NCBI GenBank assembly: GCA_937916355.1
Contig: CALFTM010000049.1
Span: 1 to 64,000 of the forward strand
Length of the DNA: 64,000 nucleotides
Reading direction: 5' to 3'
Source of the DNA: an uncultured Bacteroidales bacterium
GTDB taxonomy: Bacteria > Bacteroidota > Bacteroidia > Bacteroidales > Paludibacteraceae
Shown here: piece after piece, positions 40,654 to 49,261 of the stretch
How the letters are laid out: each line of letters starts with the position of its first letter
Position numbering within the stretch: position 1 is the stretch's first letter
The notes under the pieces: model-generated
Databases searched by the model: none
Told to the model about the DNA's origin: nothing
What the model saw: the letters and a program-made list of their open reading frames with translations, nothing else
Translations under genes and position numbers: made by a program

Positions 40654-42801
40654 CTATAAGCAATTGATTATAAGTGATTTAATTTTTAAAGTCAGTTGCA
40701 CTCTTTCTCTCCCAAGCACATTATGTAAATGGCCGGGAAAAAGATAATAGCTTATATAGGGGGCTATCCCATTCAAAGAATTTGCTTTTTTTAAAAGAGA
40801 AAGGGTATGTTGCCACAGGACTACTGGGTCGTTATCGCAATGTATCAAACAGACTGGGGTACATAATTTACCAATCTGCTCCTTCAAATCTGCCTTTTCG
40901 TAAAATTGCTCTGAGTCTTTTCTTTCTCCCATATATCGCTCGGTGTACATTACCTCATAATAACGCCAATCGACAACCGCTCCCCCTGCAATACCCAACT
41001 TAAATCTATGGCGACTATTCAACAGCATGGACAAAGAGATGTAACCTCCAAAACTCCAACCATATATGAAAAGCTTCGTCTTATCCACATATCCTTCATA
41101 CTCCTTTAAAAACCAATCTAACGCATCATCATAATCTTCCATCTGCGGACGATTGATTTGTTGATAGATAGCAGACTCAAATTCGTACCCTCGGTTGGCA
41201 GAACCTCTGGGGTCTATGCAAAAAGTGATAAATCCACTGGAAGCCATCGTCTCCTCAAGACCTTTGGTGGAACTTCCAAACTTGTCGGTGATGAGTTGCA
41301 CATGCGGACCTCCATAGACATAAAAGAAAACAGGAACTTTCTCCTTCGTTTCTTCTACTGGGAAAATGATACGATAATATAATCGTCCTGACTTTTTATT
41401 TATAAACCCAATTTTCTTTCGTGGCACTCTTACATTTTGCAACGGGTTCTCCACTTTCAAACACTTTCCAAAAGGGAATATGATTTCACCCGGATTTTCA
41501 CTACTTTCATGACAAAGGATTATTTCATCTGAATTTTCCTGATAAAACAGATGGTTATATCCCCCACCACTGCTTAATACGGAAACTGTTCGGTCAATGA
41601 GAGAGACAGAAAGCACTTCTCGACCCAATGGAGAATGGCAGGTGGCAGCAAAAAGAAGAGCATCTTTGGAAGAAGAAAAACCATAGACTCTCGTAACATC
41701 CCACTCGCCTTCGGTCAGCGGTACAATTCTATTTTCACTTGTATTGAAACAGTACAAATGATTATGCCCCGAACGTTGTGAAAGGAAGCAAACACATTCC
41801 TCGCCACATGAGTTTGTGTAACAATAAAAAGGATTTTCTGGCTCAACATATTTCTCCGACCTTTCATCCCATAAAAATTGGATGAATTTTCCTGTTTGTG
41901 CGGAATATGCTTTGACCTGATAATATTTTTGAGAACGCTCTAATTCACACAAAAGAATTTTTGCGGAGTCGGCAGACCACGTCAAAGAGGTGATATAGGA
42001 TTCAAAATGAGAGATTGTTGGGATAGTGATTGGATCGTCATATACATTGATGGAAACGGAGTTTTTTTTCTCCAAATCTAAAACGGACAGATGAACTTTC
42101 TCACTTGCGCTTCCAGCCATCGGATATTTGAGCATCTCCACAGAAGCCATCGGATCAGCAATCTTCACAATGGGGTATTCTCCGACGGATGAATCATCTG
42201 TTTGATAAAAGAGTATTTTTTTACCATCGGGAGACCAATAAAAGAGGTCGTTGATACCAAACTCATTTCTCGATGGTGTCACATCTATCCTATAAAGAGG
42301 ATTTTTTTCTTCGTAGACAACCTCCAGTTCTCCTTTATCATCCAGTAAAACTATCTTTTTACCTGATGAAAAGGCTAAAATTCCATTATTATTGCATTTA
42401 GCATACAGGCATTCTCCCTGAATCTCCTTTTTCCACCTCAATACGAACATGGAGGATTCAGCAGACCAACGAAGAGAAAAAAAGAGATTTTCTTGTCTAA
42501 GATATAATTCAAATTCCCCCTCCACTTCCTTTCGATGATAAATCTTTGGAGAAAAAATCTTCTCTCCAACCACATCAGACAATGAACTGAATGAATGATA
42601 AAAAGGTTTGCAAAGAGAGTTGAAAGAGGTTGTATGTTCTTCTTGCGCAAGCACCTCCCTCTCTATTACAACAAATCCCTCATCGAAGAGCATGAAGTAA
42701 TATTGCCCCAAAGAAAAAATATCATTCGGTCTAAAAGGCAGATAAGAGTGGTAATTTGCCCCTCCTTGCACCCAATCCTCTTCACTCAACGTTTTCTGCA
42801 T
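40654..42801 (-). CDS. S9 (dipeptidyl peptidase IV-like) serine peptidase, apparently without a signal peptide
   Basis: A 715-residue member of family S9B. The N-terminal 450 residues form the beta-propeller with FYWSPDGKKILFYQTDDSSV and LTWSADSAKILLCELERS blades. The C-terminal alpha/beta hydrolase domain has YVYGGPHVQLI, IDPRGSANRGYEFE, the nucleophile Ser583 in GWSFGG, an Asp in HCDNDPVV and a His in PGHLHNVLG. Activity as a dipeptidyl peptidase is expected. Homologues are usually exported, but the first residues MQKTLSEEDWVQGG lack a signal peptide, so it may be cytoplasmic. It is last in a six-gene run, 25 nt after the ABC-F gene. Confidence 0.92.
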   Translation of the reverse strand: MQKTLSEEDWVQGGANYHSYLPFRPNDIFSLGQYYFMLFDEGFVVIEREVLAQEEHTTSFNSLCKPFYHSFSSLSDVVGEKIFSPKIYHRKEVEGEFELYLRQENLFFSLRWSAESSMFVLRWKKEIQGECLYAKCNNNGILAFSSGKKIVLLDDKGELEVVYEEKNPLYRIDVTPSRNEFGINDLFYWSPDGKKILFYQTDDSSVGEYPIVKIADPMASVEMLKYPMAGSASEKVHLSVLDLEKKNSVSINVYDDPITIPTISHFESYITSLTWSADSAKILLCELERSQKYYQVKAYSAQTGKFIQFLWDERSEKYVEPENPFYCYTNSCGEECVCFLSQRSGHNHLYCFNTSENRIVPLTEGEWDVTRVYGFSSSKDALLFAATCHSPLGREVLSVSLIDRTVSVLSSGGGYNHLFYQENSDEIILCHESSENPGEIIFPFGKCLKVENPLQNVRVPRKKIGFINKKSGRLYYRIIFPVEETKEKVPVFFYVYGGPHVQLITDKFGSSTKGLEETMASSGFITFCIDPRGSANRGYEFESAIYQQINRPQMEDYDDALDWFLKEYEGYVDKTKLFIYGWSFGGYISLSMLLNSRHRFKLGIAGGAVVDWRYYEVMYTERYMGERKDSEQFYEKADLKEQIGKLCTPVCLIHCDNDPVVLWQHTLSLLKKANSLNGIAPYISYYLFPGHLHNVLGRERVQLTLKIKSLIINCL

Positions 42802-42826
42802 AAAACATCGGTTTCATCGTGATTTT

Positions 42827-44611
42827 TTACGATAATTCACTCAATTCCAACCATCGAAGTTCTTTCTCATCAAGCTCTTCCATCAATTCTCCTATACGCA
42901 TTGATTTTGCCATCAACTCATCTCCGGACAACACACCAGAAGAGAGTTCCTCCTCAAGTTTCTTTTTCTCTTCTTCCAGAACAGGAATCTGTTTGGATAA
43001 TTCATCAAACTCACGCTGTTCTTTGAAAGATAGTTTTCTCGCACGCTCCTTTTGAGAACGTTCACGAGGGGCAGCAGTTTCCGTAATCCCCTTCTTCTTT
43101 TCCGCATTCTTTTTCTCTTCAGCCTCAAAAAAGGCTTTCATCTCTTTCCACTCCCTATAGTCTGTATAATTCCCCGGGAAATCCTGAATTACAGCATTGC
43201 CATGGAACACCAAAAGATGGTCTACGACCTTATCCATAAAATAGCGGTCGTGAGAGATGACGATGATACAACCTTTAAAATTCTGCAGATACTCCTCCAA
43301 GACATTCAACGTCACAATATCCAAATCATTAGTAGGCTCATCCAACACTAAAAAATTAGGACTCTTCATCAAAACCGTACACAAATACAGTCTCCTGCGT
43401 TCTCCTCCACTCAACTTTTCGACATAGTTCTGTTGCTTTTCGGGAGAAAAGAGGAAATATTGTAAGAACTGAGATGCGGTCAACCTTCTTCCATCTCCGA
43501 GACGCACCTCCTCAGCATGTTGTTTCACCGCATCAATCACCTTCATACCGGGATTGAAATTCATGCCTTGCTGACTATAATAACCAAAGCGGACAGTCTC
43601 TCCGATATCGAACGAACCACTATCTGGTTTCTCCTCTCCCATCAGCATCTTCACAAAAGTAGATTTACCAGTTCCATTATTCCCAACAATCCCCATCTTC
43701 TCATATCGACTGAAATTGTAATAAAACTGGTCGGTTATTTTGATGTCTCCATAACTCTTCGTGATATACTTCGCTTCGAAAATCTTTGAACCGATGTAGC
43801 TCGCTTTGACATCCAATTGCAACGCCGAGTTATCTCTTTTAGCCTTCACCTTCTTTTCCAAATCGTGAAAAGCGTCTATACGATATTGCGCCTTACTTCC
43901 ACGGGCTTGTGGTTGGCGACGCATCCAATCCAACTCTTTACGATAGAGGTTATTAGCCCTTGCCATTTCAGCATTTTGAGCATCTGCACGTTCTTGTTTC
44001 TTCTCCAAATAGTAGGAGTAATTCCCTTTATATGCGAAAAGGCTCTCTTGGTCGATTTCCAAAATATCACTACAAATACGGTCAAGGAAATATCGGTCGT
44101 GCGTCACCATGAGCAACGCCATACGCGAACGTTTCAAATAATCCTCCAACCACTCCACCATATCGAGGTCAAGATGATTGGTCGGCTCATCTAAAATAAG
44201 CAGATTAGGTTGTTTCACCAACACCAACGCAATCGCCACACGCTTCGTCTGTCCGCCTGATAAATTATTGGTATTCAATGAGAGATCGGTAATCTTCAAT
44301 TTGCCCAATATTTGCTTCATTTGGATTTCATGTCCAGACTCCACGCAAATCTCCAACAATGTTCTATTGGGTGTCAAAACAGGGTCTTGTTCCAAAATAC
44401 CTACCTGAATATTACTTCTGAAAGTAACACTTCCCTCGTCATAAGACTCCTTTCCTGCGATGATATTCAACAATGTGCTTTTCCCAGCACCATTACGGGC
44501 GATTAGTGCCACACGCTGTCCTTCAAAAAGTCCAAAGGAGATTTTTCGGAACAGATAATTATCACCAAAAGATTTGCTTAAGTTATCAACCTGTAGGTAA
44601 TGTAATGCCAT
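42827..44611 (-). CDS. ABC-F family ATPase
   Basis: A 594-residue soluble protein with two ABC ATPase domains and no TM segment, i.e. an ABC-F translation-associated factor. First Walker A is ARNGAGKST (about 37), its signature LSGGQTKRV and Walker B LLILDEPTNHLDL. The second Walker A is GNNGTGKST (about 310), signature LSGGERRRL and LVLDEPTNDLDI. A charged linker lies between (QERADAQNAEMARANN) and a C-terminal coiled coil ends the chain (RKLSFKEQREFDELSKQIPV). It resembles Uup-type proteins; the exact role (ribosome rescue or other) is not settled from sequence. Confidence 0.93.
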   Translation of the reverse strand: MALHYLQVDNLSKSFGDNYLFRKISFGLFEGQRVALIARNGAGKSTLLNIIAGKESYDEGSVTFRSNIQVGILEQDPVLTPNRTLLEICVESGHEIQMKQILGKLKITDLSLNTNNLSGGQTKRVAIALVLVKQPNLLILDEPTNHLDLDMVEWLEDYLKRSRMALLMVTHDRYFLDRICSDILEIDQESLFAYKGNYSYYLEKKQERADAQNAEMARANNLYRKELDWMRRQPQARGSKAQYRIDAFHDLEKKVKAKRDNSALQLDVKASYIGSKIFEAKYITKSYGDIKITDQFYYNFSRYEKMGIVGNNGTGKSTFVKMLMGEEKPDSGSFDIGETVRFGYYSQQGMNFNPGMKVIDAVKQHAEEVRLGDGRRLTASQFLQYFLFSPEKQQNYVEKLSGGERRRLYLCTVLMKSPNFLVLDEPTNDLDIVTLNVLEEYLQNFKGCIIVISHDRYFMDKVVDHLLVFHGNAVIQDFPGNYTDYREWKEMKAFFEAEEKKNAEKKKGITETAAPRERSQKERARKLSFKEQREFDELSKQIPVLEEEKKKLEEELSSGVLSGDELMAKSMRIGELMEELDEKELRWLELSELS

Positions 44612-44635
44612 TTTATTTTTTAAGTCTTTTTGATA

Positions 44636-45760
44636 TTAACGAATTTGATTGGCGTAGATTCCCAAAAATATCTTTTCCAATTCTGTAGGATCTTCGTTCA
44701 GATTCAGTTTTGAGAGCCCCGTCCGCATATAGTCCACAAACGCATTTTTCTCACTTTCATCATACAAATCGCAAAAGTTCTCTGCGTTCATCAACAGGTC
44801 GTGGGCAATGTAGTTAGTCTTGAACAACTTATGGTGTCCATTGATTCTTTGGTCTATAAGCGCACCCAACGCCTCAAATTTCTCTTTTTTGTCCAACTTG
44901 TCGCAAATCATCAGCTCCTCTCGACTTATCGGCTTGGTGACAGACAAGTGGATTTTTCCTTTTTTTTGTTGAATACCTGTCAAGATACTATTTAAATCCT
45001 CATTTTCTGATTTCTCATACCTCAACTGACGGGAAATGTACAATTCAGCAGTTTTTAAAAAATCGCATGGCTCATACTCATACGAAATGGAAACGGGGGT
45101 GATGTGCAATTCGTCCAAATTATCGACAAAATCCTTATCGCTACTTAAAGAGAACATCTTCAAAACACCAATTTCTGTTTTGTCGATTCCATCTTTTGTG
45201 CGACCATTTCTCTGAGCGATCCAGACTGACTCATCTTGACAAGTCACAACATGGCGCATATATGCAGAAACCTCTAAGGAGTTCCGATAAAAATCCCTCA
45301 CATTTCCCCCTCTGATGATACGGAACATTTTGTTCAATTTGCCCACATTGATCACAAGATTTCCCTTCATCAAATTGCTGCCAAACGTTATCTGGCTTGT
45401 CTTAATGTTATTTTCATATAGCAAGATGTTCAGCAAAGCAGCATCCAACATGATATCACGATGATTGGCTATAAAAATGTGGCGTACCTTATCATCCAAA
45501 TGGTCAAAACCATCAAAGGTCAGTCCTTCAGAGGTCTTATCCACGATACTTCTAATGGCCTTCAACATGAAATCAGACTGGAATTGCGCCACACTCTTTA
45601 CTTGAAGCAACTTCTCTTTCAACACATCCATATTTTCTCCCGGCAAAATATAATTTGCCACCACAGAAAAATAAGGATCATTCACGACTGCCTGAATCGC
45701 AGACGGAACTTCCTCATCGTAATATGGACGAATATCGTCAAAATTGTAACCCTCTTTCAT
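44636..45760 (-). CDS. glycerolipid-type acyltransferase
   Basis: A 374-residue acyltransferase with the catalytic FIANHRDIMLDAALL stretch near residue 119-133 (His and Asp with five residues between) and a later RGGNVRDFYRNSLEVSAY segment. It lacks clear TM helices, unlike the 19893 protein. Family members are annotated as 1-acylglycerol-3-phosphate acyltransferases, but the substrate here is unproven. The frame can be extended to a TTG at 45787, which overlaps the upstream ligase gene; the ATG at 45760 gives a 7-nt gap. It is cotranscribed with the AMP-dependent ligase. Confidence 0.85.
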   Translation of the reverse strand: MKEGYNFDDIRPYYDEEVPSAIQAVVNDPYFSVVANYILPGENMDVLKEKLLQVKSVAQFQSDFMLKAIRSIVDKTSEGLTFDGFDHLDDKVRHIFIANHRDIMLDAALLNILLYENNIKTSQITFGSNLMKGNLVINVGKLNKMFRIIRGGNVRDFYRNSLEVSAYMRHVVTCQDESVWIAQRNGRTKDGIDKTEIGVLKMFSLSSDKDFVDNLDELHITPVSISYEYEPCDFLKTAELYISRQLRYEKSENEDLNSILTGIQQKKGKIHLSVTKPISREELMICDKLDKKEKFEALGALIDQRINGHHKLFKTNYIAHDLLMNAENFCDLYDESEKNAFVDYMRTGLSKLNLNEDPTELEKIFLGIYANQIR

Positions 45761-45767
45761 GTACTTA

Positions 45768-47078
45768 CTATTTTTTTCTGTTATCAATGAACTTCACAGG
45801 TTTTCTCTTTATCTCCGGCATGACAATCTTCTGAATCTCATCAATGGGCTTGATGACAACATCTGGCGTAACCCTCAACCTTGCTCTGAAGCGATCTTTC
45901 ATATCCTTTATCATCTCCTCGTTTGACTCCTTCACTCCGATATATGTTGTGATATGATCCATTCCTATTTCGTTAGAAGAAACTTCCACATAGTAGTTGG
46001 TCACATAGTCTGTATTGTCTAAAACATCAAAAACTGAGGCCGGATATAGGGTTGTCCCCTTAAACTTAATCATCTGTTTTTTTCTTCCGATGATTGGACT
46101 GATTCTCATAGAAGTTCGTCCGCATGAGCATTTCTCATAGTGGAAGCGGGCAATGTCTCCGGTTTTGAATCGAAGCAACGGCATTCCCTCCACACCTAAC
46201 GTTGTGATGGTCAACTCTCCGATTTCCCCTTCCGGTACCACATTGTCGTTATCATCCAACAATTCGCAGATAATCAACTCAGGGTGGTGATGACCACCAT
46301 TCCCGGCAGAACATTCACAAAAAGAGGTTCCCATTTCGGTCGAAGCGTAGGTGGAATACAATTCAATGTCCCACATGTCTTTTATTTTTGAACCCAACAA
46401 ATTGAGCGAAAAATCTTCATTCCTCAAATTCTCTCCGATGCAGACCGCCTTTTTTACACTTGAATTACGATAGTCGATGCCATGTTCCTCCGCATATCTG
46501 ATGATACGAAGGATAAAAGAAGGGACACAAATAATCGCATCAGGTTTCAACCTCATAATCGTATCCCATTGAAGTTCCGGAATACCATTTCCCACGCGAA
46601 TCAGACCAGCCCCCATCATCCTAATACCCAAACAATAAGCATAACCAGCCATAAACCGTTTGTCGATGGTAGTCATCAACTGATAAACCTCGCCGCTATG
46701 TCCTCCTGCTCCTGTGAAAGAGATTGCCTCATTATAAGCCAACCGATCCAAATCCTTGTCCGTCACAGCAAAGGTAGTAGGGTCACTAAGCGTTCCAGAA
46801 GTGGTGATGTAATCTCTGATTTCAGATGGTTCAACACAGAAGAAATCCTTGTTATATTTCTGCAAATCCTCCTTGGTGGTCAAGGGGATAACGGTCAGAT
46901 CCTCCAAAGTGCGGATTTTTGTAATGTCGATACGATTTTCCGCAAACATCCTCTGGTAAAAAGGAGAACGTGCAGACAAGTATTCCAAAGCCTCTTTTAG
47001 CCTTTGCTCTTGATATTTCTTTATCACCTCTCTCGGCTGAAATTCTATTTCTGGTTGAAATTTCCTCATATCACACAT
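45768..47078 (-). CDS. PaaK-like AMP-dependent CoA ligase
   Basis: A 436-residue member of the phenylacetate-CoA ligase (PaaK) branch of the adenylate-forming family. The P-loop is TTSGTLSDPT near residue 92, with the ATP-site motif YSTYASTEMG near 235 and the GELTITTLGVEGMPLLRFKTGDIARF stretch (the C-terminal hinge Asp and Arg). The ribosome-site-like GRKKQMIKFKG follows near 330. It should form an acyl-adenylate and then a thioester; the acid is unknown. An ATG at 47069 is an alternative start. Together with the adjacent acyltransferase it could modify lipids or pigments. Confidence 0.87.
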   Translation of the reverse strand: MCDMRKFQPEIEFQPREVIKKYQEQRLKEALEYLSARSPFYQRMFAENRIDITKIRTLEDLTVIPLTTKEDLQKYNKDFFCVEPSEIRDYITTSGTLSDPTTFAVTDKDLDRLAYNEAISFTGAGGHSGEVYQLMTTIDKRFMAGYAYCLGIRMMGAGLIRVGNGIPELQWDTIMRLKPDAIICVPSFILRIIRYAEEHGIDYRNSSVKKAVCIGENLRNEDFSLNLLGSKIKDMWDIELYSTYASTEMGTSFCECSAGNGGHHHPELIICELLDDNDNVVPEGEIGELTITTLGVEGMPLLRFKTGDIARFHYEKCSCGRTSMRISPIIGRKKQMIKFKGTTLYPASVFDVLDNTDYVTNYYVEVSSNEIGMDHITTYIGVKESNEEMIKDMKDRFRARLRVTPDVVIKPIDEIQKIVMPEIKRKPVKFIDNRKK

Positions 47079-47092
47079 CTTTTTAATAAATA

Positions 47093-47962
47093 CTAAATAA
47101 ACTCATTCTCTTCTAACCATTGCACTAAAAGCTCCCCCCAATTTCTCGTCTCATCACTTATTGTCCGATTCGTACCAAATCCATGACCGCCCTTTTCAAA
47201 GAGATAAAACTTGCAATTGATGTTCTGCTCCTTCATAGCCTTATGCAAAAGCTCGCTATTTTGGTAATCCACCACATCGTCATCCTTACATGCTAAAATG
47301 AAAGAAGGTGGCATGTCATCTGGAATGCAAAGTTCCATGGAAAATTTCTGCCTCTCTTTTTCAGAAGCTCTCCACGACAAAAAATTTTTAAATGATTTTT
47401 TGTGGGAGACCTCTTCTTCGGAAGATACTACAGGGTAAATCGGACAGACGAACTCCGGACGAAGCTCGATGCCTTTCGTGTCCAAACCTCTTGAAGACAA
47501 ATAATCATTGTGCGTCGCACCTCCTAATGTGACCAAATGCCCTCCTGCAGAAAAACCGATTGCTCCGATATTTCTCACTCCCCATTCGTCCATCTTTCCT
47601 CGTAATATCATCATCGCCCGTTGAAAATCCTCTATCATCGCCGGATGGTGATTTCCCCACATAGACACCCTATACCGCAAAACGACCGAAATCATCCCCC
47701 ACTCATTGAAGTAGGAGGCCACCTCACTGCCTTCGTTCACCAATCCTAAATGGTGATAACTACCTCCCGGACATATTAAAATGCAGGTTTCGCTACGTTT
47801 TTTCTCCTCTGAAGGGAAAAACACCCTCAATTCAGAACGTCTTTCATTAATCGAACGTGAAGAATCCCATAACTTCAACACCTCATAATTACTCTTCCCA
47901 AAAAAATGAAATGGGAGTAAAACCAAACTGAAAAAAATCATTAACTTCTTCCAATCCACCAT
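47093..47962 (-). CDS. alpha/beta-hydrolase, acetylesterase-like
   Basis: A 289-residue alpha/beta-hydrolase of the BD-FAE/acetylesterase type. The oxyanion HGG-like motif is ICPGGSYHHLG, the nucleophile elbow GFSAGG near residue 148, an acid ACKDDDVVDY and His in KGGHGFG. An N-terminal hydrophobic stretch (LMIFFSLVLLPFHFFG) suggests export or anchoring. Substrate unknown; such enzymes often deacetylate glycans. A GGAG ribosome site precedes the ATG, and the gene follows pepT by 3 nt. Confidence 0.87.
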   Translation of the reverse strand: MVDWKKLMIFFSLVLLPFHFFGKSNYEVLKLWDSSRSINERRSELRVFFPSEEKKRSETCILICPGGSYHHLGLVNEGSEVASYFNEWGMISVVLRYRVSMWGNHHPAMIEDFQRAMMILRGKMDEWGVRNIGAIGFSAGGHLVTLGGATHNDYLSSRGLDTKGIELRPEFVCPIYPVVSSEEEVSHKKSFKNFLSWRASEKERQKFSMELCIPDDMPPSFILACKDDDVVDYQNSELLHKAMKEQNINCKFYLFEKGGHGFGTNRTISDETRNWGELLVQWLEENEFI

Positions 47963-47965
47963 CTA

Positions 47966-49198
47966 CTACTCCTTTTTTTCAATATTCACCACTTTCTTAC
48001 ATATCTCAATCATGACATTCGCAGCCTTTTCCAACGATGAAACCGGCAAAAATTCATAACAACTATGAAAATTCACTCCTCCTGCAAAAAGGTTCGGACA
48101 AGGTAATCCCTTGAACGAGAGATTAGCTCCATCAGTCCCTCCTCGTATCGGTTTCACTTTAGGCGTAATACCTAAATCCTCCATAGCCTCTTTTGCCAAT
48201 TCGACAATGTGCATGACTGGCCTGATCTTTTCGGACATGTTCCGATACTGGTCATTTATCTCCAACGAGATCTCCGCCCTTGGATATTTTTCGCCCAGCT
48301 GTGCTGCAATCTCTTTCAGTCGCTCTTTTTTCGCATTGAAGCAACCTTCATCATGATCTCGGACAATCAATTTCATAGAGGCTGATTCAACATCTCCTTC
48401 CAATTTAAGCAAATGAATAAATCCTTCGTACCCATCTGTAGATTCTGGAATTTGTAATGAAGGGAGCAATGAAACGAACTCCGATGCGATTCGGACTGCA
48501 TTGACCATCTTCCCCTTGGCAGTACCGGGATGGACATTTATTCCTTTTATGACGACCAAGGCAGAAGCTGCGTTAAAATTCTCAAACTCCAATTCTCCCA
48601 CTTCACCACCATCTATGGTGTATGCCCAATCTGCCCCAAATTTCTCCACATCCAACAAATCAGCTCCTCGTCCAATCTCCTCATCTGGCGTGAAAGCAAT
48701 TTTTATCGTTCCATGTTCCACTTGCGGATTCTGCAAGAAATATTCCGCCATGTGCATGATTTCTGCGATACCCGCTTTGTCATCTGCCCCAAGCAGAGTA
48801 TTACCATCGGTAACGATAATATGCTCGTTAAGGTAATTGTTCAGTTCTAAACTTCTGGAGGGGGACAACACCTTCCCACAAGAGCCTAATGGTATGTCGT
48901 CACCAGTGTACATGACAACACGAGGCTTCACTTCCGCACCCGACACCTCTGGACTGGTGTCTAAATGCGCGATGAATCCGACGACCGGGCAAGACTTTTT
49001 AGTCGTTGCAGGTATTGTTGCGGTAAGGTATCCGTTGACATCAATATTGACATTCGAAGCTCCCATCTCCTCCAACTCACTTTTCAAGGCATTCGCCAAG
49101 AAAAGCTGTCCGACTGTTGTGGGCGACTTTGTTTGTGTCTCGTCTGATGTCGTTTCATACCCAACATACCTCAAAAATTTCAACGTTATTGCTTCCAT
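47966..49198 (-). CDS. pepT: peptidase T (tripeptide aminopeptidase)
   Basis: A 410-residue M20 zinc peptidase that cuts the N-terminal residue from tripeptides in the cytoplasm. Metal and catalytic residues: GFIAHLDTSPEVSG (HxD), LGADDKAGIAEI (bridging Asp), TPDEEIGRGAD (Glu pair), IDGGEVGELEFE, and the C-terminal RGGTDGANLSFKG and GGVNFHSCYEF (His). It is the first gene of a six-gene minus-strand run. A TAnnTTTG-like box just before the ATG is too close to serve it, so its promoter is not identified. Confidence 0.96.
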   Translation of the reverse strand: MEAITLKFLRYVGYETTSDETQTKSPTTVGQLFLANALKSELEEMGASNVNIDVNGYLTATIPATTKKSCPVVGFIAHLDTSPEVSGAEVKPRVVMYTGDDIPLGSCGKVLSPSRSLELNNYLNEHIIVTDGNTLLGADDKAGIAEIMHMAEYFLQNPQVEHGTIKIAFTPDEEIGRGADLLDVEKFGADWAYTIDGGEVGELEFENFNAASALVVIKGINVHPGTAKGKMVNAVRIASEFVSLLPSLQIPESTDGYEGFIHLLKLEGDVESASMKLIVRDHDEGCFNAKKERLKEIAAQLGEKYPRAEISLEINDQYRNMSEKIRPVMHIVELAKEAMEDLGITPKVKPIRGGTDGANLSFKGLPCPNLFAGGVNFHSCYEFLPVSSLEKAANVMIEICKKVVNIEKKE

Positions 49199-49210
49199 AC
49201 CCCAAATATA

Positions 49211-49238
49211 AAAAGAAGGTGGCTATAAAACCACCTTT
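49211..49238 (-). terminator. terminator after topA
   Basis: AAGGTGG (49216-49222) and CCACCTT (49231-49237) form a 7-bp stem; on the minus strand CTTTTT follows. It lies between the topA stop and the pepT start. Confidence 0.75.
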
Positions 49239-49261
49239 CTATCACTTTTTTTTAAAATTTC

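Noticed and set aside
40553..40747. 64-residue plus-strand frame starting MKKSTCF
   Set aside because: It runs through the minus-strand promoter and into the end of the S9 peptidase gene; no family or signal.
49203..49210. TATATTTG box upstream of pepT
   Set aside because: It would start transcription at the ATG itself, and it lies inside the topA terminator region.
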